A stretch of DNA of 17,760 nucleotides from CAZYWA01 sp964650975 [NCBI: uncultured bacterium] (GTDB taxonomy: Bacteria; JADJOY01), in NCBI GenBank assembly GCA_964650975.1, contig CAZYWA010000112.1, positions 1 to 17,760 of the forward strand, read 5' to 3'. Each line of letters begins with the position of its first letter. Within the stretch, counting starts at the first letter, position 1. Below, piece after piece: positions 1 through 7,656 of the stretch. The notes beneath the pieces were generated by a model. It saw nothing but the letters and a program-made list of their open reading frames with translations. It was not told the origin of the DNA and ran no database searches. Position numbers and translations under genes: made by a program.

Positions 1-122
1 TGGGCGTTGAGGTAGGTGCCGACCGCGATGGCCGTGAGGATGATGATGATGGACACCACCACCAGGAGCTCCACCAGGGAAAACCCGGCTTGAGGGCTGG
101 CCGGTTCAGGCTGGATCCGCAT
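1..122 (-). CDS. Type IV pilin/pseudopilin-like protein, N-terminal fragment (runs off left edge)
   Basis: Only the first 40 codons lie in the window; the gene continues leftwards beyond position 1. The translation starts MRIQPEPASPQAGFSLVELL and continues as an uninterrupted hydrophobic helix (VVVSIIIILTAIAVGTYLNA). This is the class III (prepilin) signal: a short 13-residue leader, peptidase cleavage expected between G13 and F14, and Glu at mature position 5 (E18). Such proteins are processed by a PilD-type prepilin peptidase and assembled into type IV pili or type II secretion pseudopili. The ATG at 122-120 is preceded by a good ribosome site (GGAG, about 6 nt spacing) and a strong promoter match further upstream. 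Major pilin, minor pilin and pseudopilin cannot be told apart because the C-terminal domain is missing. Confidence 0.85.
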   Translation of the reverse strand, partial: MRIQPEPASPQAGFSLVELLVVVSIIIILTAIAVGTYLNA

Positions 123-179
123 TTCTCGCTCCACGCGTTGCTTGCTCAGCACACCCTGAATTAGCTATATGCAAAGAAG

Positions 180-209
180 AGTATATGAATGCGCCGTCTG
201 GGGTGTCAA
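180..209 (-). promoter_or_regulatory. Sigma70-type promoter for the leftward pilin gene
   Basis: On the minus strand there is a perfect -35 TTGACA (209-204), an 18-bp spacer and TATACT as -10 (185-180). It sits in an AT-rich patch that stands out from the GC-rich surroundings. Transcription would start near 173 and give a leader of about 50 nt before the ATG at 122. It is found by motif match only. Confidence 0.6.
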
Positions 210-251
210 CGAGAACGCACCTGGTCAGATCCCCAGCCGCTTGCAGCCAAC

Positions 252-269
252 CCGGCGCACCAGCGCCGG
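252..269. repeat. Perfect 7-bp inverted repeat between the divergent pilin genes
   Basis: CCGGCGC (252-258) and GCGCCGG (263-269) flank a 4-nt loop. No T-run follows on either strand, so it is not a typical intrinsic terminator. It lies upstream of both divergent pilin genes, just before a weak TTGACG (275-280), so an operator or an RNA hairpin is possible. A chance palindrome in GC-rich DNA is equally plausible. Confidence 0.3.
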
Positions 270-338
270 CTGCCTTGACGGGCTCGGCAAACGATCGGTA
301 AGACGGTTGTCGGGCCGGGGGTTTCGAGGGGTCCCACG

Positions 339-869
339 ATGAATGTCTCTTTCCAGACTCGGTTCGGCTGCGCACGAGGTTCCTCGCACCGAAGCCTGCC
401 CGGTGCAGCCGCCGAGCGCGGCTTCACGATCATCGAGCTGCTGGTGGTCATCGCGATCGTCGGCATCATCGCCGCCATCGCGATCCCGCAGCTCATCAAG
501 TCCCGCGAGAACGCCGCGAACCGCAGCTGCGACGCGACCTACAAGGCGCTCAACGGTGAGATCTCGAACGAGATGAACAAGGTGCTGCTGCAGGGCATCC
601 CGACGTCGTGCGGCACCGGACCGAGCGCCAACCCCGCCCAGGACGCGGTGACGTGTGTGCTCGGCCGCCACACGATGGAGCTCAACCCGCGAAACCGCCG
701 CATCCGCGCCTACACGTCCGGGGTCGTCGATACCGACGCCAACAGCTGCCAGGTGCAGATCTCGGCAAGCGCCACCAACACCGCGCTCTTCACGCAGCGC
801 CTCTACAAGAACGGCCAGGGCTTCCAGACGTCGTCACGGCAGAGCCGCTCGTACTCGATCCAGATGTGA
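339..869 (+). CDS. Type IV pilin-like protein, cysteine-containing
   Basis: This is a 176-aa protein with a clear prepilin N-terminus: RGFTIIELLVVIAIVGIIAAIAIPQ around residues 27-51. Cleavage is expected between G28 and F29, with Glu at mature position 5 (E33). The helix ends in the usual proline (IPQ). The 28-residue leader is longer than in classical type IVa pilins, but no ATG, GTG or TTG lies between the ATG at 339 and the cleavage site. That ATG has a convincing GAGGGG ribosome site (326-331) at 7-nt spacing. The mature globular part is about 148 aa and holds four cysteines (C64, C91, C106, C137), enough for two disulfides. Size fits a small major or minor pilin. It is convergent with the downstream glycosyltransferase, with only 10 bp between the stops, and is probably unrelated to the glycan locus except perhaps as a glycosylated surface protein. 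Confidence 0.85.
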   Translation: MNVSFQTRFGCARGSSHRSLPGAAAERGFTIIELLVVIAIVGIIAAIAIPQLIKSRENAANRSCDATYKALNGEISNEMNKVLLQGIPTSCGTGPSANPAQDAVTCVLGRHTMELNPRNRRIRAYTSGVVDTDANSCQVQISASATNTALFTQRLYKNGQGFQTSSRQSRSYSIQM

Positions 870-879
870 TGCGAGTCGC

Positions 880-2028
880 TCACCGACCGGCCGCACCCAG
901 CGCTCGCCGGTAAAGCTGCTCGTAGCGCTCGATCACGGACGGCAGGCCGAACTCGGCCGTGGCCCGCTGTCGGGCCTGGCTTCCCAGCGCGCTCGCGACT
1001 GCGGGCGACCCGAGCAGCTCATTCAGCTGCGACGCGAGCCGCCTGAAGTCGCCCACCGGGAAGTAGAGCCCGGCGTCGCCGAGCGTGTGGCGGTTCTCGG
1101 GAATGTCGCTGGCGACGCAGGCGCGCGCCGCGACCATCGCCTCGAGCAGCGCGTTCGACATCCCCTCGAAGCGGGACGGCAGCACGAACACGCGCGCGCG
1201 CCCCAGCCGATCGGCGTAATCCGTCGAGAATCCCGGCAAGCTCACGCTCGACGCGAGCCCCCTCCGCTCCACCCGCTCCGCGAGCGCCGCACGCTCCGGC
1301 CCTTCGCCGGCGATGGTGAGCCGCGCCGCGGGAAAGTCGCGCGCCACCAGCGCCCACGCTTCCACCAGCGTCGCGAGGTCTTTCTGCGGGTCGAGCCGTC
1401 CTCCGAAGAGCACGTGCGCTTGCTCGCCCGGGTCCATCGCGGCGAGCCCGTCGATCGGCACACCGTTGGGCAGCACCTCGACGCGCCCGCGATCGACACC
1501 CAGCCGGGCCAGCTCGTCCTGGATCGCCGGCTGCAGCGCCACGAAGCGCTCGACGTCGCGCAGCACCCAGCGAACCAGCGCGAACCTCGGATCGGACGCG
1601 AGCCGCGCGCACTCGCCGCCCGCGCCGCCGCACAGCACCTTCGCGACGATCGGCAGCGGTCGCCCTCCTCGCGCCACCCGCGACGCGACCAGGGTCATGC
1701 CGAGGCCGTGGTGATGCACCACCCAGCCAGGCTCGCGCGAGCGCGCCACCTCACGAACGGCCGCGGCGACGTGCGTCACGAACGAAGCGGCGTTGAGCAC
1801 CCGCGAGAGGTGGGTCTCGCGGTGCCCCCAGAAGCGCGACCGGCGCACCTCCACGCCGGCGCGCAGCTCGTCGCGCGGCGCGTCCTCCCGGCCGCGGGTC
1901 ACCACCCGCACCCGTGCGCCGCGCGCCGCGAGTGCTTCGCTGAGCCGCGCGCACTGGATCTCGGTACCGCCCACCGCCGGCGGATAGCCCGGCGTGACCA
2001 TCAGCACGCGAAGCGGATCGTGGCTCAT
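880..2028 (-). CDS. GT4-family glycosyltransferase
   Basis: This is a 382-aa retaining GT-B glycosyltransferase of the RfaB/GT4 type, expected at the cytoplasmic face of the inner membrane, where it adds a sugar from a nucleotide-sugar donor to a growing glycan. The N-terminal acceptor domain begins RVLMVTPGYPPAVGGTEIQ, with the Gly-rich loop at about residues 19-22. The C-terminal donor-binding domain shows LPNGV (about 187), FGGRLDPQKD with the phosphate-contacting Arg/Lys (about 208-217) and the E-x7-E motif RFEGMSNALLEAM (E288, E296). Length is typical. The ATG at 2028-2026 overlaps the asnB-like stop as ATGA, so translation is probably coupled. Two His-rich and Gly/Cys-rich patches (VVHHHGLG, LCGGAGGEC) lie in the acceptor domain. 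Sugar and linkage specificity cannot be read from sequence. Confidence 0.9.
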   Translation of the reverse strand: MSHDPLRVLMVTPGYPPAVGGTEIQCARLSEALAARGARVRVVTRGREDAPRDELRAGVEVRRSRFWGHRETHLSRVLNAASFVTHVAAAVREVARSREPGWVVHHHGLGMTLVASRVARGGRPLPIVAKVLCGGAGGECARLASDPRFALVRWVLRDVERFVALQPAIQDELARLGVDRGRVEVLPNGVPIDGLAAMDPGEQAHVLFGGRLDPQKDLATLVEAWALVARDFPAARLTIAGEGPERAALAERVERRGLASSVSLPGFSTDYADRLGRARVFVLPSRFEGMSNALLEAMVAARACVASDIPENRHTLGDAGLYFPVGDFRRLASQLNELLGSPAVASALGSQARQRATAEFGLPSVIERYEQLYRRALGAAGR

Positions 2029-3965
2029 GCATCCCGCTGCTGAGAGAGCCAGGTCTTGAGCACCAGTAGGTTCCAGAGCGGGTAGCCCCAGGTGGCGGTA
2101 CCGCCGGCGTGCTCGTCGAGCAGCTGGCGCACAGCCGCCGGCTCCAGGTAGGGATCGGGCGTGCCGAGGAGCAGGTCGCGCGCCATCGGCAACAGCGCGC
2201 CACGAAACCACGCATCGACGGGAATGCCGAATCCCATCTTGGGCCGCGCCAGGATCCCCGCATCGAGCCGATCCCGGAACGCGCGCTTCAGCACCCACTT
2301 CTTGGCGCCTCGATGCACCTTGAGCCGAGACGGCATCCGGAACGCGTACTCGACCAGCGTGTGGTCGAGGAGCGGTACGCGCACCTCCAGCGAATGCATC
2401 ATGCTCGCTCGGTCGACCTTGGTGAGCACGTCCTCGGGCAAATAGCTCTTGAGGTCCGTGTACTGGATGCGCGTCAGGTAGTCGGCGTGCGGCGGGGCAT
2501 CGAAGTGCTCGGACAGCCAGCCACGCGCGGGCTGCGCCGGCATCGCGGCGCGAACCTCGCGACGGACCATCGCCGCGCGGCGTGCGGGATCGAGACGGGT
2601 CATGAGGAAACGGTACCGCTCGAAGCCGTCGAGACCGGTGAGCAGCTTGAGACCGCGCACCCACCGTCGAAAGGGAGGCCCGGCGGGCTCGGGGAGGCGT
2701 CCCAGCGGACCGCGCAGCGACGCGGGAATCGCGCTCATCACGCGGTTCATGAGCAACGCCTCGGTGTAACGGTTGTAGCCGGCGAACACCTCGTCGCCGC
2801 CGTCGCCGGAGAGCGCTACCGTCACGCGCCGCCGGGTCTCGCGGCACACGTAATGGGTGGGGACCGCGGACGGATCGGCGAACGGCTCGTCGTGCTGGGC
2901 GACGATGCGCGGCAACACGTCGAGCAGGTCGGTGGTGACCACGAACTCGGCGTGCTCGGTGCCGAAGGACTCCGCCACGCTGCGCGCGTAGGGCAGCTCG
3001 GAGAACGCTTCCTCGCGAAAGCCAATGGAGAACGTGCGCACCGACCCCGCCGCGGCGCTGGCCATCGACGAGACCACGACGCTCGAATCGATCCCGCCCG
3101 AGAGGAAGGCGCCCACCGGCACGTCCGACACGAGCTGCGCCCTGACCGAGCGCTCCACCCGCTCGCGCACGCCCTCGATCCAGTCGGAATCGCTCGGCGA
3201 CGGATCGCTCGACGGCACCAGGTTCCAGTAGCGCCGCGGTGCGCCGACGGTGATCTGCCCCGACTCCCAGCTCACAGTCAGGAGCGTCCCGGCTTCGAGC
3301 TTCCGCACCGCCCGGAAGATCGTGAGCGGAGCGGGGATGTAGTCGTGATCGAGGTAGCGCTCGAGCGCCCCCAGGTCGAGCGCGCGGTCGACGCCGCCGG
3401 CGGCGAGGATCCCCTTGAGCTCGGACGCGAACACCAGCCGCCCGCCCACCTCCGCCCAGTGGAGCGGCTTGATCCCGAGCGCATCGCGCGCCAGCACCAG
3501 CACTCGCTTTCGCGGATCCCAGATCGCGAGCGCGAACATCCCCACCAGCCGCTCCACGAACGACTCGCCCCACTCGAGGTACGCGGCGAGCACCACCTCC
3601 GTGTCGCAACGGGTTCGAAAGCGGTGCCCGCGCGCCGCGAGCTCGGCCGCCAGCTCGCGGAAGTTGTAGACCTCGCCGTTGTAGGTGATCCACGCGCGCT
3701 CGCCGTGATCGGCCATCGGCTGGAAGCCGCCCGCGAGGTCGATGATCGCGAGCCGCCGCTGGCCGAGCGCCACGATCGGCGCGTCGCCTCCCGGGGCCAC
3801 CCCTTCGAGCGGATGCTCCGCGATCCGGTGACGGCCGTCGTCGCGCGCGAGGTAGTAGCCGGCGCCGTCGGGCCCGCGGTGCGCCTGCACGTCGCACATG
3901 CGACGCAGCTGTGAGCCCAGCTCGAGCGAAGGCGCGGCGGACAGGATTCCGGCGATTCCACACAT
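2025..3965 (-). CDS. asnB: Asparagine synthase-type glutamine amidotransferase
   Basis: This is a 646-aa two-domain protein. The N-terminal Ntn glutaminase (class II GATase) begins MCGIAGIL with catalytic Cys2 and shows HRGPDG (29-34), RLAIIDL (about 71-77) and NGEVYN (96-101). The C-terminal ATP-pyrophosphatase domain carries the PP-loop LSGGIDSS (about 288-295) and ALSGDGGDEVFAGYNRY further on. The reaction uses ammonia from glutamine and ATP to convert a carboxylate to an amide. It could be a housekeeping asparagine synthetase. However, AsnB homologues are common in surface-polysaccharide loci, where some amidate uronic acids (WbpS-like), and in exosortase-associated EPS loci. Its coupling to the following glycosyltransferase by a 4-nt overlap favours a glycan role. 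No strong ribosome site precedes the ATG. Family assignment is firm; substrate is inferred. Confidence 0.9.
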   Translation of the reverse strand: MCGIAGILSAAPSLELGSQLRRMCDVQAHRGPDGAGYYLARDDGRHRIAEHPLEGVAPGGDAPIVALGQRRLAIIDLAGGFQPMADHGERAWITYNGEVYNFRELAAELAARGHRFRTRCDTEVVLAAYLEWGESFVERLVGMFALAIWDPRKRVLVLARDALGIKPLHWAEVGGRLVFASELKGILAAGGVDRALDLGALERYLDHDYIPAPLTIFRAVRKLEAGTLLTVSWESGQITVGAPRRYWNLVPSSDPSPSDSDWIEGVRERVERSVRAQLVSDVPVGAFLSGGIDSSVVVSSMASAAAGSVRTFSIGFREEAFSELPYARSVAESFGTEHAEFVVTTDLLDVLPRIVAQHDEPFADPSAVPTHYVCRETRRRVTVALSGDGGDEVFAGYNRYTEALLMNRVMSAIPASLRGPLGRLPEPAGPPFRRWVRGLKLLTGLDGFERYRFLMTRLDPARRAAMVRREVRAAMPAQPARGWLSEHFDAPPHADYLTRIQYTDLKSYLPEDVLTKVDRASMMHSLEVRVPLLDHTLVEYAFRMPSRLKVHRGAKKWVLKRAFRDRLDAGILARPKMGFGIPVDAWFRGALLPMARDLLLGTPDPYLEPAAVRQLLDEHAGGTATWGYPLWNLLVLKTWLSQQRDA

Positions 3966-4024
3966 CGGTCAGCGCTCGACGCGACGGGGGCGACCCCCCG
4001 CGCCCGACGCGGCTCGGGCTGCGC

Positions 4025-4486
4025 TCACGAAGCCGCGGCGTTCTTTCGGCAGTTCGCGCAATGCCCGTAGAGCTCGAGGCGGTGGTGGGTGATGGAGAAG
4101 CCGTGGCGCTCCGCCACCCGGGTCTGCAGGTCCTCGATGTCGGGATTCTCGAACTCGACGATCGTGCCGCAGCCGATGCAGATCAGGTGATCGTGATGGC
4201 GGCCGGGCTCGAGCGGCTCGTAGCGCGCGAAGCCCTCGCCGAAGTGGCGCTCGGCCGCGAGACCGGCGTCCTTGAGCAGCTTGAGCGTGCGATAGACCGT
4301 GGCGTAGCCGATGCCCGGATGCTCGCTCGAGATGCCGCGATAGAGCTCGTCGGCGCTCACGTGCTGCGTCGACGATAGGAACGCCTCGACGACCACGTCG
4401 CGCTGATGGGTGGCCTTGAGCCCCTTGGAATGCAGGAACCGGCGCAAGATCGACCGGAACTCGTCGGTGTTCCGCACGTGCGACAT
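4025..4486 (-). CDS. Fur-family metalloregulator
   Basis: This is a 153-aa transcription factor of typical Fur length. The N-terminal winged helix includes KATHQRDVVVEAFL and the recognition region GIGYATVYRTLKLL (58-71). The metal and dimerisation region shows QHVSADELY with H42, the HHDHLIC cluster (H97, H98, D99, H100), C103-x2-C106 and a C-terminal C143-x2-C146. The four cysteines fit the structural zinc site, and the His/Asp set fits the regulatory site. Fur, PerR and Zur cannot be separated with confidence, so no symbol is given. The ATG at 4486 has a GGAG site 5 nt upstream. It lies between a sugar aminotransferase (52-bp gap) and the asnB-like gene (59-bp gap), all on the minus strand, so it could be co-transcribed with glycan genes. 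No Fur-box-like palindrome was recognised in either gap. Confidence 0.92.
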   Translation of the reverse strand: MSHVRNTDEFRSILRRFLHSKGLKATHQRDVVVEAFLSSTQHVSADELYRGISSEHPGIGYATVYRTLKLLKDAGLAAERHFGEGFARYEPLEPGRHHDHLICIGCGTIVEFENPDIEDLQTRVAERHGFSITHHRLELYGHCANCRKNAAAS

Positions 4487-4538
4487 GGAGGCTCCAGGGC
4501 TCCGCTAGCTTCGCACGAACGGCAAGCCTGACAACGGC

Positions 4539-5675
4539 TCAGGCCTGCGCGCGATCCGAGTAGAACCGCGCGGTCTGCTCGACCACCCACGCGGCGCGGT
4601 CGTCGTCGAGCTCGGGGTAGATGGGAAGCGCCAGGGTCTCGCGCGCGGCGCGCTCGCTCTCCGGAAAGGCGCCGGGCTTGAGCCCCAGCTCGGCGAAGCA
4701 CGGCTGCAGGTGGAGCGGGATCGGGTAATAGACCTCGGTGCGCACGCCGTGCTCGGCGAGATGATCGCGCAGCTCGTCGCGGAAGGTCACCCGCACCACG
4801 TACTGGTTCCACACGTGGCGGTCGCGCGGGTCGTCGGGTGCCGCGGGCAAGCGCACCGGTCCGGGAGCCAGTCCCGCCTCGGCGAAGAGCCGCCCGTAGC
4901 GCTCGGCATTGCGCTGACGGGCCGCGGTCCATTCGTCGAGGTGCGCGAGCTTGACCGAGATCACCGCGGCCTGAATCGCGTCGAGGCGAAAGTTCCCGCC
5001 CACCGCGAGATGGGAGTACTTCACCTTCGATCCGTGCACGCGCAGCATGCGCAGGCGGTCGGCCAGCTCGTCGTCGTTGGTCGTGACCATCCCGCCGTCG
5101 CCCGCTCCGCCGAGGTTCTTCGACGGAAAGAACGAGAAGCACCCCACGGTGCCCATCGAGCCGGCGGCGTGCCCACGGTGCGCCGCGCCGATCGCCTGCG
5201 CCGCATCCTCGATCACCGCGAGACCGCGGCGACGGGCCAGGTCGAGGAGCGGCTCCATCTCGACGGTGCGGCCATAGAGGTGCACCGGCATGATCGCCTT
5301 GGTGCGGGGAGTGATCGCGCGATCCACGTTCGCGACGTTCAGGTTGAAGCTGCGCGGCTCGATGTCCACGAACACCGGCCGCGCTCCGAGCCGCCAGATC
5401 GAGCCGCCGGTGGCGAAGAACGTGTAGGGCGAGGTGATCACCTCGTCGCCGGGGCCGACGTCGAGCGCCATGAGCGCCGCCAGCAGCGCGTCGGTGCCCG
5501 ACGACATGCCGACCGCGTGCTTCACGCCCACGTACTTGGCGAGCGCCGCCTCGCAGCGCTCCACGAACGGCCCGAGGATGAAGCTCTGCGCCTCGAACAC
5601 CTCGCCGACGGCCGCCTGGATCTCGTCGCGGATGGTGCGGTATTGCGCCTTCAGATCGAGCAGCGGGACTTCCAT
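4539..5675 (-). CDS. DegT/DnrJ/EryC1/StrS-family sugar aminotransferase
   Basis: This is a 378-aa PLP-dependent fold-type I aminotransferase that makes amino sugars by transferring an amine (usually from glutamate) to a nucleotide-linked ketosugar. Visible features are the start EVPLLDLKAQYRTIRDEI, SSGTDALL (58-65, cofactor phosphate binding), VIEDAAQAIGA with Asp157, and FSFFPSKNLGG (180-190) with the Schiff-base lysine K186. The FFPSK form and the overall pattern resemble WbpE/WlbC-type aminotransferases, which make 3-amino uronic acid sugars; other nucleotide-ketosugar substrates remain possible. The start at 5675 matches the conserved N-terminus of the family, although the ribosome site is poor. 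It is the first gene of the leftward block and diverges from the glycosyltransferase at 5851. Confidence 0.9.
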   Translation of the reverse strand: MEVPLLDLKAQYRTIRDEIQAAVGEVFEAQSFILGPFVERCEAALAKYVGVKHAVGMSSGTDALLAALMALDVGPGDEVITSPYTFFATGGSIWRLGARPVFVDIEPRSFNLNVANVDRAITPRTKAIMPVHLYGRTVEMEPLLDLARRRGLAVIEDAAQAIGAAHRGHAAGSMGTVGCFSFFPSKNLGGAGDGGMVTTNDDELADRLRMLRVHGSKVKYSHLAVGGNFRLDAIQAAVISVKLAHLDEWTAARQRNAERYGRLFAEAGLAPGPVRLPAAPDDPRDRHVWNQYVVRVTFRDELRDHLAEHGVRTEVYYPIPLHLQPCFAELGLKPGAFPESERAARETLALPIYPELDDDRAAWVVEQTARFYSDRAQA

Positions 5676-5850
5676 GGCGGGCCGAGAGTATCAGAATGCC
5701 GCGAATCCGCCGACGATCCACGCTGCTCCCGGATCCTCGCCTCGGCGCTGCCGCACTTGCCTCTCCGCGACCGGTGGAGCCACGGTGGGCGCGCTGGTGC
5801 GCGACTCCGCGCCCGACGCGCACGCACCTCCCCAGAAGCCGCGACCGTAG
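5676..5850. other. Divergent intergenic region between blocks A and B
   Basis: This 175-bp stretch separates the leftward aminotransferase from the rightward glycosyltransferase and must supply at least part of both promoters. A GATACT match (minus strand, 5692-5687) lies very close to the aminotransferase ATG and lacks a -35. No convincing promoter, operator or small gene was recognised. Confidence 0.4.
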
Positions 5851-7656
5851 ATGCCACGCTCTTGGCTCGCCGCCATCCGCCAGCTCGGGATCGAGCCCGG
5901 ATGGCCGGGCCGCGTGGTGGTCGAGGGCGGCGCCGTGCTCGTGCTGTGCCTCGATCCCGACGATCCGCCGCCGCGAGTCGAGGGCGCGGCATCGCTGATC
6001 GTCGCCACGGACCGGCGCGTCGCGGTGCACGGCTCGCCGCTCGCCGAGACGATCCCGCTGCGGCAACTGTCCCTCGCCCGAGCCCGGGGCGGTGCCGCGA
6101 CGGCGCCTCTCGAGATCGTCGTGCACAGCCTCGAGACGGCACATCTGGGTCCGATCCTGGTGTGCGCGCGACTGTGGCCGCGGCGCTTCCACTTCACCCA
6201 CTCGGTCGGTGCGTCGCTCTCGGCACCACCGGCGACCGCGCTGCTGCTGGGCGCCATCGCCTCGGCGATGCGGCTGGTCGCGGCGCTGCTCCGGAAGCTC
6301 CGCCTGCGTCCGGTCGTCGCCGGCTGGGAGCTGGCACCGCCGCCGCCCACGCGCCGGGCGGTGCGACGGGCGCTCGCGCAGGCCGTCCGGGTCGCTCCGC
6401 GCTCGAGCTCATCGCGTACCGTCACCGGTGGCGGTGCGCCACGGTCGATCGCCCACTACATCGGCGAGCTCGGTTCGGGCGGCGCGGAGCGCCAGCTCAC
6501 CTACCTGGCGCTGGCCCAGGCGGCGCGTGGACATCGCGTGACGGTGTTGACGGCGCTGCCGGTCGCGGGCGCCAACGCGCATTTCGTTCCCGAGCTGACT
6601 CGCGGCGGTGTCGCGGTGAAGCCCGTGCCTCCGCTGCGAGCGCCGCTCGCGAGCGTCGGGCCTCGCCCGGCCCTGAGACGCGGCTGGGCCGGTTCCTCGG
6701 GAGAAGAGCTGCGCGCCGCGGTCGACGCTCATCCCGCGCGCCGGCGCCTCGTGCCGCTCGTCGACGCCCTGCGCGAATCGCTCCCCGACGTGCTTCACTG
6801 CTGGCTCGACGAGCCCAACGCGGTCGGTGGCCTCGCGGGCGCCATGGCCGGGGTGCCGCGGGTGGTGCTCAGCACCCGCAACCTGAGCCCGGCGCACTTC
6901 GAGCGGCTGTTCCGCACCTGGTATCGCGCGAGCTACCGGCTGCTGGCGCACGGCGGCTCGGTGCGGCTGATCGCGAACTCGCGCGCCGGAGCCGACGACT
7001 ACGCGCACTGGTGCGGGATCCGATCGAGCCGCTTTCACGTGGTCTACAACGGCATCGACGCCAGTACCTTGACTCGGCCCGACGCCGCCCGGCGCGCCGC
7101 GCGACGCCGCGAGCTCGGCATCGACGAGCATGCGTTCGTGGTGGTCGGCGTGTTCCGCCTGGCGGCCGAGAAGCGCCCCATGGACTTCCTCGAGGTGCTG
7201 GCGCGCTTGCGCGCCCAGGTGCCGTCGCTGCGCGCGATCCACGTCGGCGTCGGTCCTGATGAGAGCCAGGTCCGGGCGCGAGCCGCGAGCCTGGGCCTCG
7301 ACGGCTGCCTGCGCTTCGCCGGACGGCACCAGGACCCGGCCGCGTTCTTCGGCATCGCCGACGCGAGCCTGCTCACCTCGGTCGCGGAGGGCTGCCCGAA
7401 CGTGGCTCTCGAGAGCCAGGCTCTCGAAGTGCCGGTGGTGCTCACACGCGCGGCCGGGTCGCCGGAAGCGGTGCTCGACGGCGAGACCGGCGTGGTGTGC
7501 GAGGTGGGAGACCTCGACGCGCTGGCCATGCAGCTGGCCGGGCTGGCGCGGGATTCCGAGCGCGCTCGCGCGCTCGGAAAGCGCGGGCGCGAGCTCGTCG
7601 GCGAGCGGTTCTCGATCGCGCGCATGGTCGACGCCACCTTCGACGTCTATGCGTGA
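5851..7656 (+). CDS. GT4-family glycosyltransferase with unrecognised N-terminal extension
   Basis: This is a 601-aa protein. Residues from about 197 to the end form a GT-B/GT4 glycosyltransferase: RSIAHYIGELGSGGAERQL (199-216, acceptor-domain Gly loop), ANSR (375-378), VVYNGID (397-403), VFRLAAEKRP (434-443) and the E-x7-E motif EGCPNVALE (E513, E521). The first ~195 residues are not part of a normal GT4, which is about 370-400 aa, and I do not recognise the family. They are beta-rich up to about residue 118, then carry an alanine/leucine-rich helix (about 127-150) followed by a basic Pro/Arg linker. A TAG lies immediately before the ATG in frame, so the start cannot move upstream. G/C third positions are kept throughout the extension, so it looks genuinely coding. 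The 3' end overlaps the next gene by 8 nt. Specificity is unknown. Confidence 0.85.
   Translation: MPRSWLAAIRQLGIEPGWPGRVVVEGGAVLVLCLDPDDPPPRVEGAASLIVATDRRVAVHGSPLAETIPLRQLSLARARGGAATAPLEIVVHSLETAHLGPILVCARLWPRRFHFTHSVGASLSAPPATALLLGAIASAMRLVAALLRKLRLRPVVAGWELAPPPPTRRAVRRALAQAVRVAPRSSSSRTVTGGGAPRSIAHYIGELGSGGAERQLTYLALAQAARGHRVTVLTALPVAGANAHFVPELTRGGVAVKPVPPLRAPLASVGPRPALRRGWAGSSGEELRAAVDAHPARRRLVPLVDALRESLPDVLHCWLDEPNAVGGLAGAMAGVPRVVLSTRNLSPAHFERLFRTWYRASYRLLAHGGSVRLIANSRAGADDYAHWCGIRSSRFHVVYNGIDASTLTRPDAARRAARRRELGIDEHAFVVVGVFRLAAEKRPMDFLEVLARLRAQVPSLRAIHVGVGPDESQVRARAASLGLDGCLRFAGRHQDPAAFFGIADASLLTSVAEGCPNVALESQALEVPVVLTRAAGSPEAVLDGETGVVCEVGDLDALAMQLAGLARDSERARALGKRGRELVGERFSIARMVDATFDVYA

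Noticed and set aside
2109-3914. Long plus-strand ORF (601 aa) opposite the asnB-like gene
   Set aside because: It is Arg/His/Glu/Pro-rich without family motifs and lies antisense to a protein with clear catalytic motifs; long shadow frames are expected in GC-rich DNA.
2029-3963. Minus-strand upstream extension of the GT4 gene as one 1027-aa fusion
   Set aside because: The extension is a shifted frame of the asnB-like gene; the real GT4 begins at the ATG in the ATGA overlap at 2028.
4710-7259. Long plus-strand ORF (849 aa) spanning the aminotransferase and part of the glycosyltransferase
   Set aside because: It crosses two real genes in wrong frames and is low-complexity Arg/Ala-rich sequence with no recognisable domain.
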